NCBI GenBank assembly: GCA_002401945.1
Contig: NVUP01000035.1
Coordinates: 6,372-11,978 of the forward strand
Origin: Paracoccaceae bacterium
GTDB lineage: Bacteria; Pseudomonadota; Alphaproteobacteria; Rhodobacterales; Rhodobacteraceae
Length of the DNA stretch: 5,607 bases
Direction of reading: 5' to 3'
Shown here: piece after piece, positions 1-5,551 of the stretch
Position numbering within the stretch: the stretch's first letter is position 1
How the letters are laid out: every line of letters starts with the position of its first letter
Made by a program: the position numbers and the translations under genes
The notes under the pieces: model-generated
What the model was told of the DNA's origin: nothing
The model's input: the letters and a program-made list of their open reading frames with translations, nothing else
Databases searched by the model: none

Positions 1-131
1 TATTGCAAACAATTATCAAACCAACAGGATTACACAACAGACGGCAGCGCCCGAGCTTGGGTGGGTGCGAATGTGCCCTCCCGGGGGGAGGCTCGGGCGC
101 TGCCCGGCGACGTCCGGCAAAGGCAAAACTA
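1..131. other. non-coding stretch downstream of pxpA
   Basis: No convincing gene is present between the window start and the pxpA stop codon. The long plus-strand open frames crossing here lie antisense to pxpA and have no recognisable protein character. The only structure is the nested inverted repeat at 43-104. Positions 1-42 are AT-richer than the rest and show no motif I can name. Confidence 0.7.
43..104. repeat. nested inverted repeat (hairpin), REP-like or terminator-like
   Basis: The outer arms at 43-56 and 91-104 are perfectly complementary over 14 bp (arm core GCAGCGCCCGAGC). The enclosed segment can fold again: 59-68 pairs with 73-82 through GGG/CCC blocks, one U-U mismatch, two G-U wobbles and a GAAT loop, leaving a G6 run at 83-88 as a bulge. 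It starts 28 bp after the pxpA stop. There is no uninterrupted T-tract on either side; on the minus strand the following bases are only moderately T-rich (GTCTGTTGTGTAATCC). It could end the pxp transcript, protect its 3' end, or be a member of a dispersed palindromic repeat family; the sequence does not decide between these. Confidence 0.7.
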
Positions 132-905
132 TCAGCCTCGCCGCCCGGAAAACTTTGCAATCTCAATGCCGCCTGCGGCCAGGCTATCACGCACCGATCC
201 GGCCAGTGCCACCGCAGTGGGAGTATCGCCGTGCAGGCAGATGGTATCGATAGAGGTCGGAATACGCTTGCCGCTTTCGGTGATGATCGCGCCCTCCTGC
301 ACCATCTGCAAAATACGCGGGCCAGCCACCGCAGGATCATGGATCACCGCGCCGGGCTTGGACCGATCCACCAATGTGGCATCATCATTGTAGGCCCTAT
401 CAGCAAAAATCTCTCCGGCCCAGTTACAGCCCAGATCACGCACTACATCCTCCATCGCGGTGGCCGACAACACCATGATGATAATATCAGGATCCACCTC
501 CAGCGCCGCCTGATAACAAGCCCGCGCCATATCGCCGTCGACACTGCACATATTGGCCAACGCCCCGTGCAATTTCAGATGCCTGACCTTACCGCCCAGC
601 GCCCCAGCCATCCCGCGCGACGCGCCCAACTGATAGCGCACCATATTCTTCAGGCTTGCCTCAGACAGCTGCATCTTGCGCCGTCCAAACCCCTGCAGAT
701 CGGCAAAGCCGGGGTGCGAGCCGATGCCCACCTTGCACTCTATCGCCTGCGTCATCGTTGCCGCCATCACATCCGGATCGCCCGCATGAAACCCACAAGC
801 GATATTGGCCGAAGAAATAATATCCAACAGCGCTGCGTCATCGCCCATAGTCCAAGGCCCAAAGCTCTCGCCCATATCGGCATTCAGGTCGACGGATTTA
901 CTCAT
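132..905 (-). CDS. pxpA: 5-oxoprolinase subunit PxpA (LamB/YcsF family)
   Basis: A 257-residue protein of the LamB/YcsF family, the usual length. With PxpB and PxpC it is expected to form the cytoplasmic ATP-dependent 5-oxoprolinase that opens 5-oxo-L-proline (pyroglutamate) to L-glutamate. Family signatures are visible in order: DLNADMGESFG at 6-16, NIACGFHAGDP at 34-44, GSHPGFADLQGFGRR at 62-76, a KLHGAL segment at 111-116, FADRAYNDDATLVDR at 167-181, PGAVIHDP at 184-191, and CLHGDTPTAV near 223-232. The usual KPHGALYN reads KLHGALAN here, a modest deviation. The ATG overlaps the pxpC stop as ATGA, and a GGAGAG ribosome site lies at 911-916 inside the end of pxpC, so translation is probably coupled. 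It is the last gene of the operon. The family assignment is very secure; the substrate is inferred from characterised relatives. Confidence 0.95.
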   Translation of the reverse strand: MSKSVDLNADMGESFGPWTMGDDAALLDIISSANIACGFHAGDPDVMAATMTQAIECKVGIGSHPGFADLQGFGRRKMQLSEASLKNMVRYQLGASRGMAGALGGKVRHLKLHGALANMCSVDGDMARACYQAALEVDPDIIIMVLSATAMEDVVRDLGCNWAGEIFADRAYNDDATLVDRSKPGAVIHDPAVAGPRILQMVQEGAIITESGKRIPTSIDTICLHGDTPTAVALAGSVRDSLAAGGIEIAKFSGRRG

Positions 906-1933
906 GTGTTCTCTCCAATGTCGAAAGGGTCAGCCCCGGCCGAAACCGCACCGCTGATCAGTTGGTAGGACAGTAAATCCGCCATATCAGATGGATCGCG
1001 GATCAGTGGCGTGCAACGTGACGGCAGAGATTTCACAAAGGCATCATACCGGGCCTGTATCTCCAGTCCCTGCTCCAGGGTCACCCAGTCAAACCGCAGC
1101 GCAGCGCCATTGCCCGCCTGCGCCACCCGGGCCAGATCGCAGGGCAACACGGTGCCAATGCGGGGGTAGCCGCCCGTGGTCTGACACTCGCGCAGCAATA
1201 CAAAAGGCTTGCCGTCGCCGGTCATCTGCACATCTCCGGGCACGATCACTTCAGACAGGATATTCAACTGCCCCGCAGCCGAGAACCCCTCACCGTCCGA
1301 GATCATCTCAACCCCCATACGATTGGCACGTCCCCCGCGGGTAAAATCAGTCTCACCAAAGCGAGCCAGAACCGCGTCAGGAAACAGGCTGGTTTGAAAG
1401 CTCTCAACAATACGCAAGGACCCGCCCGAAAACCGATCCTCAGCCAGCAGCCCCAAACCTGTCTCGCTGCCGGCGTCCGGCCCGGCAGGCAAAACATCAC
1501 CCACCTGCACCGCCTGCCCTATACCTCCGGTCAAATGCGCAGCACGCGAGCCCAGCAAGCTGTCACTCTCAATACCGCCGCCCAGATGCAGATAGCCATA
1601 AACGCCACGGCGGGCAGCACCGATCACCAGCTTCTGCCCGACCTCAATCAGATGCGAGGCATTCCAGGTCAAAGCCTCACCATCCAGTGCTGCCAGCATC
1701 GGCGCCCCGGTCAGCGCAATGCGCAGGGTGCCAGTCGCCTCAAACGTGCCGCCAAGACCCCCCATTTCCAAAGCCGCCAGCCCGGCATCCTGACGCAACA
1801 GCGCCGCCCCTTCGGACAGCGCCAGCACATCCGCCGCGCCGCCTTGCGAAATGCCGCGCTCCAGCAATCCGGGCCGCCCCATATCCTGCACCGTCATCAT
1901 CGGGCCAGCCTGCAGCACCTTCAACCCGATCAT
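902..1933 (-). CDS. pxpC: 5-oxoprolinase subunit PxpC (biotin-dependent carboxyltransferase-like, allophanate hydrolase subunit 2 family)
   Basis: A 343-residue protein homologous to E. coli YbgK and to KipA of Bacillus. In characterised systems it pairs with PxpB, and the complex works with PxpA to hydrolyse 5-oxoproline using ATP. Visible signatures are TVQDMGRPG at 14-22, SQGGAAD at 29-35, LHLGGGIE near 115-122, ANRMG at 203-207, and QTTGGYPRIG at 251-260 followed by the PCDLARVAQ segment. Unlike the PxpB neighbour, these motifs are close to canonical. The C-terminus after about residue 305 is an extension of some 35-40 residues relative to the E. coli protein as I remember it. Its start overlaps the pxpB stop by ATGA, and its stop overlaps the pxpA start the same way. 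No strong Shine-Dalgarno site precedes the start, which fits translational coupling to pxpB. Confidence 0.95.
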   Translation of the reverse strand: MIGLKVLQAGPMMTVQDMGRPGLLERGISQGGAADVLALSEGAALLRQDAGLAALEMGGLGGTFEATGTLRIALTGAPMLAALDGEALTWNASHLIEVGQKLVIGAARRGVYGYLHLGGGIESDSLLGSRAAHLTGGIGQAVQVGDVLPAGPDAGSETGLGLLAEDRFSGGSLRIVESFQTSLFPDAVLARFGETDFTRGGRANRMGVEMISDGEGFSAAGQLNILSEVIVPGDVQMTGDGKPFVLLRECQTTGGYPRIGTVLPCDLARVAQAGNGAALRFDWVTLEQGLEIQARYDAFVKSLPSRCTPLIRDPSDMADLLSYQLISGAVSAGADPFDIGENT

Positions 1934-2682
1934 GATGCGATCTCGGTCACGATAGCCCCACCATTATTCGGATCTTCCTCGCGCAATCGCAGCAAGTCAG
2001 CGCGCGACACTGGCTCAAATATCAACTCATCCCCTGCCCGTAGCGCAAAGGGATCGTCACGTTCGGGGCGAAACAACCGCATGCCCGTCTGCCCAACATG
2101 TCGCCAGCCGGTGGGCGCCGGAGCAGTGAACAACACAAACTGCCGGATTGCCTGTACCAGCGCCCCCTGCGGCACTCTCGGCGTCAGTGCAGTCTGGCGC
2201 GGCAGGTCCCATTCCTCGCCCAATGTGCCCAGATAGGGCTGCGAGGCGGCAAAGCCGATGGTCAACACCCGCACCCGAGAGGATCCCAGACTGTCAATTG
2301 CCTGCGCTTCATTCATCCCCGCCGCATCGGCGGCTTCAGCCAGTTGCGGCGCCAAATCGGTGCCATAAACCGTCGGCACCCGCCAAAACCTACGCCCCTC
2401 GGGCAAAGCGGCGCCATACCAGTCATGATCTGCCAACAGCGCCGTAAGCTGCGCCCGCACCCTGTCATGCGACACCAAGCCCGGATCAAACCGTACAAAC
2501 ACCGAGGCCAGCGAGGTCGAGGTTTCGATCACCCCCTCCATCACCAATCGCCCCAACGCCGCCTGAAAACCCAGCGCCGCTCGGTTCGACGCTTCGCTCA
2601 GCGCATCGGCAAATGTCACCAGCATGCCCTGCAGCCCAACTGTCCGTATTATTGGAAATTTTAGCGGCTCTTGCCTGCTCAT
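1930..2682 (-). CDS. pxpB: 5-oxoprolinase subunit PxpB (allophanate hydrolase subunit 1 family), diverged
   Basis: A 250-residue protein of the YbgJ/KipI family and the first gene of the operon. Homology to E. coli YbgJ is recognisable across the length: VPTVYGTDLAPQL at 102-114, IGFAASQPYLG at 142-152, a PR-rich segment to VPQG at 170-173, TGWRHVGQTG at 191-200, and LFRPERDDPFALRAGDEL at 203-220. Two normally strict motifs are altered: GFxPGFxYLG has become GFAASQPYLG, and the VPAGSVxIxGxQTxxYP...PGGW block is replaced by 171-193, retaining only GW. The role is therefore less certain than the family. I place the start at 2682 because AGGGGG lies 5 bp upstream (2688-2693) and the protein then begins where the family does. 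The open frame extends to 3000, but that extension reads through a tRNA gene. Confidence 0.9.
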   Translation of the reverse strand: MSRQEPLKFPIIRTVGLQGMLVTFADALSEASNRAALGFQAALGRLVMEGVIETSTSLASVFVRFDPGLVSHDRVRAQLTALLADHDWYGAALPEGRRFWRVPTVYGTDLAPQLAEAADAAGMNEAQAIDSLGSSRVRVLTIGFAASQPYLGTLGEEWDLPRQTALTPRVPQGALVQAIRQFVLFTAPAPTGWRHVGQTGMRLFRPERDDPFALRAGDELIFEPVSRADLLRLREEDPNNGGAIVTEIAS

Positions 2683-2687
2683 ATCCG

Positions 2688-2693
2688 CCCCCT
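2688..2693 (-). promoter_or_regulatory. ribosome binding site of pxpB
   Basis: AGGGGG on the minus strand, 5 bp before the ATG at 2682. It supports that start over upstream in-frame starts, all of which would force translation through the tRNA gene. Confidence 0.65.
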
Positions 2694-2720
2694 GTGTCGC
2701 GCTGCCAGCGTTGCGGCGCG

Positions 2721-2736
2721 GACACCACAGTGTCAA
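2721..2736 (-). promoter_or_regulatory. possible -35 element overlapping a small palindrome upstream of pxpB
   Basis: A perfect TTGACA lies on the minus strand at 2731-2736, about 50 bp before the pxpB start. It overlaps an inverted repeat GACAC-N4-GTGTC at 2721-2734, an arrangement that would suit a repressor site. No good -10 hexamer occurs 16-18 bp downstream (CAACGC at 17 bp), so promoter function is doubtful, and the operon could instead be read from upstream through the tRNA gene. Confidence 0.3.
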
Positions 2737-2788
2737 CACGCGAAACGTTCGGCCAGGGCAAACACCACAGGACTGTCTATGTTGAAAA

Positions 2789-2865
2789 TGGTGCACCCGA
2801 CACGATTCGAACGTGTGGCCCCCTGATTCGTAGTCAGGTACTCTATCCAGCTGAGCTACGGGTGC
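2789..2865 (-). tRNA. tRNA-Arg (anticodon ACG)
   Basis: A complete 77-nt tRNA with encoded CCA. The acceptor stem GCACCCG pairs with CGGGTGC, followed by discriminator A and CCA. The D arm is GCTC/GAGT with one G-U pair. The anticodon arm is CCTGA-CTACGAA-TCAGG with anticodon ACG at 2829-2831, the variable loop is GGGCC, and the T arm is ACACG-TTCGAAT-CGTGT. It reads CGU and, after A34 is converted to inosine by TadA, CGC and CGA codons. It lies 106 bp upstream of pxpB on the same strand. A 4-bp hairpin (ACAG/CTGT) lies just after it, but there is no convincing terminator, so readthrough into pxp is possible. No clear -35/-10 pair was found upstream. Confidence 0.98.
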
Positions 2866-3047
2866 ACTATGGCGGGGTCTAGTGTCACCCGTCACCCTGC
2901 GCAACCCCAAAGAAGTCAAAATCAGACACTCTTCTTTGGCGCCGTCCCCATCTGCACCCAGACGATTTCTGTTCGTCAAAACTCTGACCATCACGGGCAC
3001 CGCTAGGTGGTTGCGATAAGGCGCTAAATAGGGAATGAATTCTCAGC
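2866..3047. other. divergent intergenic region between tRNA-Arg and the deacetylase gene
   Basis: This 182-bp stretch must hold the tRNA promoter (minus) and the promoter of the deacetylase-GNAT pair (plus). It contains a 9-bp inverted repeat (2907-2939) and a tandem GTCACCC duplication (2884-2890 and 2891-2897). I could not identify a confident sigma-70 promoter on either strand. A minus-strand TTGACT at 2914-2919 overlaps the left arm of the inverted repeat but lacks a matching -10. Confidence 0.6.
2907..2939. repeat. 9-bp perfect inverted repeat with 15-nt spacer
   Basis: CCAAAGAAG at 2907-2915 and CTTCTTTGG at 2931-2939 are exact reverse complements separated by 15 bp. It sits 42 bp upstream of the tRNA 5' end and about 108 bp upstream of the deacetylase start. 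It could be a DNA operator for the divergent units or a hairpin in a plus-strand leader. No T-tract follows, so a terminator is unlikely. Confidence 0.55.
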
Positions 3048-3803
3048 ATGGCAACCTGGTTTGACTTAGAAAAAGAACTGCGTATCTGGCACACTGCCCG
3101 GATTACTCCGACATTCTGGTGGCGAGACGACGACACGCAATCCCCGACACCCGCACTTGACCGGCTATTATCGCTGGCCGAACGTCACAGCGTTCCAATC
3201 CATCTGGCGGTTATTCCCAAGTTCGTTGACTGTAGTCTCGCAGAACGCCTGGCCCAGTCGCCTAACACTTACGTCCTGCAGCACGGCTTTGCCCATGTGA
3301 ATAACGAGCCCAATGGTGCCCCAGCCTCCGAAGTTGGGGAGCACCGCGACATTGATCTGCAACTGCGTGACTTGCGAGAGGGCTGGCAGCGATTGATCCG
3401 GGCCAAGATCCCCAACTTGCTGCCCGGTTTTGCCGCCCCCTGGAACCGGATCTCCGACAAAACCGTCGCCCATTTTCCAGACCTCGGTTACCGGCTGGTC
3501 TCGACGTGCCATGCGCGCAAATCCCCCTCCCCCGTTGCCGGTGTGACCCAGGTGAACATCCATTTTGACCCGATCCGCTGGAAACAGGGGCCAAAATTCC
3601 GCGGCACCGAGGCGACGCTGGCAGGGGTGGTCGAACATCTGGTTCAACGCCGTGAGGGGCTGGTGGACAGAGACGAGCCAACCGGGCTTTCGACCCACCA
3701 TTTGCAAACCGATGACATCGTCTGGGATTTCATCGACCACCTGCTGGACCGCCTTACCCATAACCGCGCCAGTGAGTGGGTCCGTCTATCCTCGTATCTT
3801 TAA
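3048..3803 (+). CDS. polysaccharide deacetylase-like protein (NodB/CE4-type fold, cytoplasmic)
   Basis: A 251-residue protein resembling diverged NodB-type deacetylases, metal-dependent enzymes that remove N- or O-acetyl groups from sugars. Motifs that fit are WWRDDD at 24-29 (candidate catalytic base and metal-binding Asp), QHGFAHVN at 78-85 (metal-binding H79 and H83, the HxxxH pattern), PGFAAPWNR at 126-134 (the arginine/proline/tryptophan motif), and STHH near 215-218 as the C-terminal histidine motif. There is no signal peptide or membrane segment, so it should act in the cytoplasm, unlike many cell-wall deacetylases. The ATG at 3048 is the first in frame after a TGA at 3036. The ribosome site is weak (GGGA at 3031-3034, long spacing). 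A GNAT gene follows after 18 bp, so the two are probably one operon. The substrate is unknown, and the assignment rests on motifs only. Confidence 0.82.
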   Translation: MATWFDLEKELRIWHTARITPTFWWRDDDTQSPTPALDRLLSLAERHSVPIHLAVIPKFVDCSLAERLAQSPNTYVLQHGFAHVNNEPNGAPASEVGEHRDIDLQLRDLREGWQRLIRAKIPNLLPGFAAPWNRISDKTVAHFPDLGYRLVSTCHARKSPSPVAGVTQVNIHFDPIRWKQGPKFRGTEATLAGVVEHLVQRREGLVDRDEPTGLSTHHLQTDDIVWDFIDHLLDRLTHNRASEWVRLSSYL

Positions 3804-3808
3804 ACCCC

Positions 3809-3813
3809 AAAGG
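3809..3813 (+). promoter_or_regulatory. ribosome binding site of the GNAT gene
   Basis: AAAGG lies in the 18-bp gap between the deacetylase stop and the ATG at 3822, with 8-bp spacing. It supports this start and independent re-initiation within one transcript. Confidence 0.55.
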
Positions 3814-3821
3814 CCTGATCA

Positions 3822-4682
3822 ATGGTTGAAATCACCCACGCCCCCCCCGATAACCGGGAAGAAATCGCCCAGTTCATGGCGCAGGTCTTTCCCCGTGCCA
3901 AATGGTCATTGGACGGCTGGCGCAGGATCTTGGATGGCCGCTGGGGCCGATCGGACGATAGCTATGCGATCACTGTGCGGGATGATGGCCAACTGGTCGG
4001 GGTGCTGGGTCTGATCACTGCCCATCGCCCGACAGAGAATGGCCCCAAAGTCACTGCCAATATGACCTCCTGGTATCTGCTGAAACCCTATCGCGGCACC
4101 GGCATTGGCCGCCGTATGATCGAGCTTGCCATCGCTGACCCCGAGATCACCGTCACCGATTTCACCAGCTCGCCGGGGGCCGTCCACGCTGTCAAAAGCG
4201 CCGGGCTGATCGAGCTGGACACCCAGCGCCTGATCTGGCACCCGCGGTCCATTACACAGACCCATCTGCCGGTTCATGCCGATCCGTGGGCAATGCCCCA
4301 GAGCCTCAGCGTCAAGGACATACAGGTTCTGCGGGATCACGCCGGGCTAGACCTAAAACCGCTGCTGATTGAAACTCCCGACGGCCCTTGCCTGGTCATC
4401 CTGGCGATCAAACAGAAACACGACGACTACGTCACATACGAGGTCATGTACCTCGGCAGCCGTGTTATCTTTGCCCGCCATGTCCGCGCCATTGCAGACA
4501 CCATCTTGCCAGCTGATCGCGCAATCCTGTCGGTTGACCGGCGGATGTTGCCCGGTGACGTTGAACATGACGCCGTTGAAGACTTTACCGTACCACGCTT
4601 CTACACGCCCGGCCGAATGCCCGCCGAGGACATCGACCATCTGTATACCGAGGTCGTGCTTTTGGGATTAAAACTGTACTAG
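3822..4682 (+). CDS. GNAT family acyltransferase with C-terminal domain of unknown function
   Basis: A 286-residue protein. Residues 1-140 look like a GNAT acyl-CoA-dependent N-acyltransferase: a first helix and WSLDGWRRIL near 28-37, a beta hairpin AITVRDDGQLVGVLGLI at 49-65, then motif A, SWYLLKPYRGTGIGRRM at 83-99, whose R91-G-T-G-I-G96 is the acyl-CoA pyrophosphate loop. TSSPGAVHAVKSAGL near 115-129 matches the later part of the fold. Residues 145-286 form a second region with no recognisable CoA loop, ending LYTEVVLLGLKLY. Standard single-domain GNATs are about 150-180 residues, so this is a two-part protein. It follows the deacetylase by 18 bp and ends before a shared hairpin. Codons 7-9 contain a run of eight C (3841-3848). 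The acyl donor and acceptor cannot be inferred. Confidence 0.83.
   Translation: MVEITHAPPDNREEIAQFMAQVFPRAKWSLDGWRRILDGRWGRSDDSYAITVRDDGQLVGVLGLITAHRPTENGPKVTANMTSWYLLKPYRGTGIGRRMIELAIADPEITVTDFTSSPGAVHAVKSAGLIELDTQRLIWHPRSITQTHLPVHADPWAMPQSLSVKDIQVLRDHAGLDLKPLLIETPDGPCLVILAIKQKHDDYVTYEVMYLGSRVIFARHVRAIADTILPADRAILSVDRRMLPGDVEHDAVEDFTVPRFYTPGRMPAEDIDHLYTEVVLLGLKLY
3841..3848 (+). repeat. C8 homopolymer at the start of the GNAT gene
   Basis: Eight consecutive C within codons 7-9 (Ala-Pro-Pro). Adding one C would give an immediate stop (CGA TAA) after codon 10. Losing one C would put translation in the frame that stops at 4012-4014. The present length keeps the gene open. Confidence 0.9.
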
Positions 4683-4716
4683 CTGCGCTCGGGCCACATC
4701 GACGAAGGCAGGTATT

Positions 4717-4744
4717 CAGAAGCCCGGAACGCTCCGGGCTTCTG
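4717..4744. terminator. bidirectional rho-independent-type terminator between GNAT and sdhB
   Basis: A perfect 12-bp stem, CAGAAGCCCGGA and its complement, closes a 4-nt ACGC loop. It lies 34 bp after the GNAT stop and 12 bp after the sdhB stop, between convergent genes. The plus-strand tail (TTTGATTG) is a short imperfect T-tract and the minus-strand tail (AATACC) is poorer, so termination should be better for the GNAT side. Confidence 0.8.
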
Positions 4745-4756
4745 TTTGATTGCTGA

Positions 4757-5536
4757 TTACAGCGTCCGTTCGACCATCATCTTCTTGATGTTGACGATAG
4801 CCTCGGCCGGGTTCAGGCCTTTGGGGCAGGTATTTGTGCAGTTCATAATGGTGTGGCAGCGGTACAGCTTGAACGGGTCTTCCAGCTCGTCCAGACGCTC
4901 GCCGGTGGCCTCATCCCGGCTGTCAATGATCCAGCGATAGGCATGCAGCAGCGCGGCGGGACCAAGATAGCGGTCACTGTTCCACCAGTAGCTGGGGCAA
5001 GACGTCGAGCAGCAGGCGCACATCACGCACTCATACAACCCGTCCAGCTTCTTGCGGTCCGCAATGGTCTGCTTCCATTCCTTGGCCGGGCGGTTGGTCT
5101 TGGTTTCAAGCCACGGCATGATGCTGGCGTGTTGCGCATAAAAATGGGTCAGATCCGGGATCAGGTCACGCACCACCGACATATGCGGCAGTGGATAGAT
5201 TCTCACCTCGCCCTTGATCTCATCCATGCCGTAAATACAGGCCAGCGTGTTGATGCCATCGATGTTCATCGCACAGGAGCCACAGATCCCCTCGCGGCAG
5301 GACCGGCGGAAGGTCAGGGTCGGATCAATCTCGTTCTTGATCTTGATCAGTGCATCCAGAACCATCGGACCACAGGTGTCCATGTCCAGGAAATAGGTGT
5401 CCACCCGCGGGTTCTGCCCGTCATCCGGGCTCCAGCGATAAATCCGGAACTTGCGAATATTTTTGGACCCGCTGGGCTTCGGCCAGGTTTTTCCCGTGGT
5501 GATCTTGGAGTTCTTCGGGAGTGCGAATTCGACCAT
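4757..5536 (-). CDS. sdhB: succinate dehydrogenase iron-sulfur subunit SdhB
   Basis: A 259-residue, full-length SdhB, the electron-transfer subunit of respiratory complex II, peripheral on the cytoplasmic face of the inner membrane. It passes electrons from SdhA-bound FAD to ubiquinone. The 2Fe-2S ligands are C80, C85, C88 and C100. By alignment with E. coli SdhB, the 4Fe-4S ligands are C170, C173, C176 and C237, and the 3Fe-4S ligands are C180, C227 and C233. W185 in PSYWW matches the quinone-site tryptophan W164 of E. coli, and H228 matches H207. All key residues are present. The start is supported by AAGGAG at 5544-5549. The N-terminal 25 residues before the ferredoxin domain are longer than in E. 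coli, as in other alphaproteobacteria. The rest of the sdh operon should lie beyond the window end. Confidence 0.98.
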   Translation of the reverse strand: MVEFALPKNSKITTGKTWPKPSGSKNIRKFRIYRWSPDDGQNPRVDTYFLDMDTCGPMVLDALIKIKNEIDPTLTFRRSCREGICGSCAMNIDGINTLACIYGMDEIKGEVRIYPLPHMSVVRDLIPDLTHFYAQHASIMPWLETKTNRPAKEWKQTIADRKKLDGLYECVMCACCSTSCPSYWWNSDRYLGPAALLHAYRWIIDSRDEATGERLDELEDPFKLYRCHTIMNCTNTCPKGLNPAEAIVNIKKMMVERTL

Positions 5537-5543
5537 GATTTGT

Positions 5544-5549
5544 CTCCTT
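5544..5549 (-). promoter_or_regulatory. ribosome binding site of sdhB
   Basis: AAGGAG on the minus strand, 7 bp before the ATG at 5536. This is a strong Shine-Dalgarno match and fixes the start. Confidence 0.8.
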
Positions 5550-5551
5550 GC

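Noticed and set aside
3..968. Long plus-strand open frame of 321 codons
   Set aside because: It lies antisense to pxpA, is rich in Arg/His/Pro/Gln as mirror frames of GC-rich genes are, and has no family resemblance.
1394..2664. Plus-strand open frames of 280 and 188 codons
   Set aside because: Antisense shadows of pxpC and pxpB, which are clearly recognised proteins.
2789..2865. tRNA gene as an integration site for a mobile element
   Set aside because: No integrase gene and no second copy of the tRNA 3' end was seen in the window; the neighbours look like ordinary chromosomal genes.
2613..2882. Plus-strand 89-codon frame ending in DTIRTCGPLIRSQVLYPAEL
   Set aside because: This is the antisense translation of the tRNA-Arg gene, a common false protein.
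2884..2897. Tandem GTCACCC duplication upstream of the tRNA as a repeat array
   Set aside because: Only two 7-bp units, too short to distinguish from chance.
3168..3761. Minus-strand open frame of 197 codons
   Set aside because: Antisense to the deacetylase gene, which has coherent catalytic motifs; no independent start signal or homology.
3565..4014. Plus-strand frame bridging the deacetylase and GNAT genes, suggesting a frameshifted fusion
   Set aside because: Its protein has no domain character, while both real genes are intact with their own start and stop.
3906..4640. Minus-strand open frames of 144 and 95 codons
   Set aside because: Antisense shadows of the GNAT gene without recognisable features.
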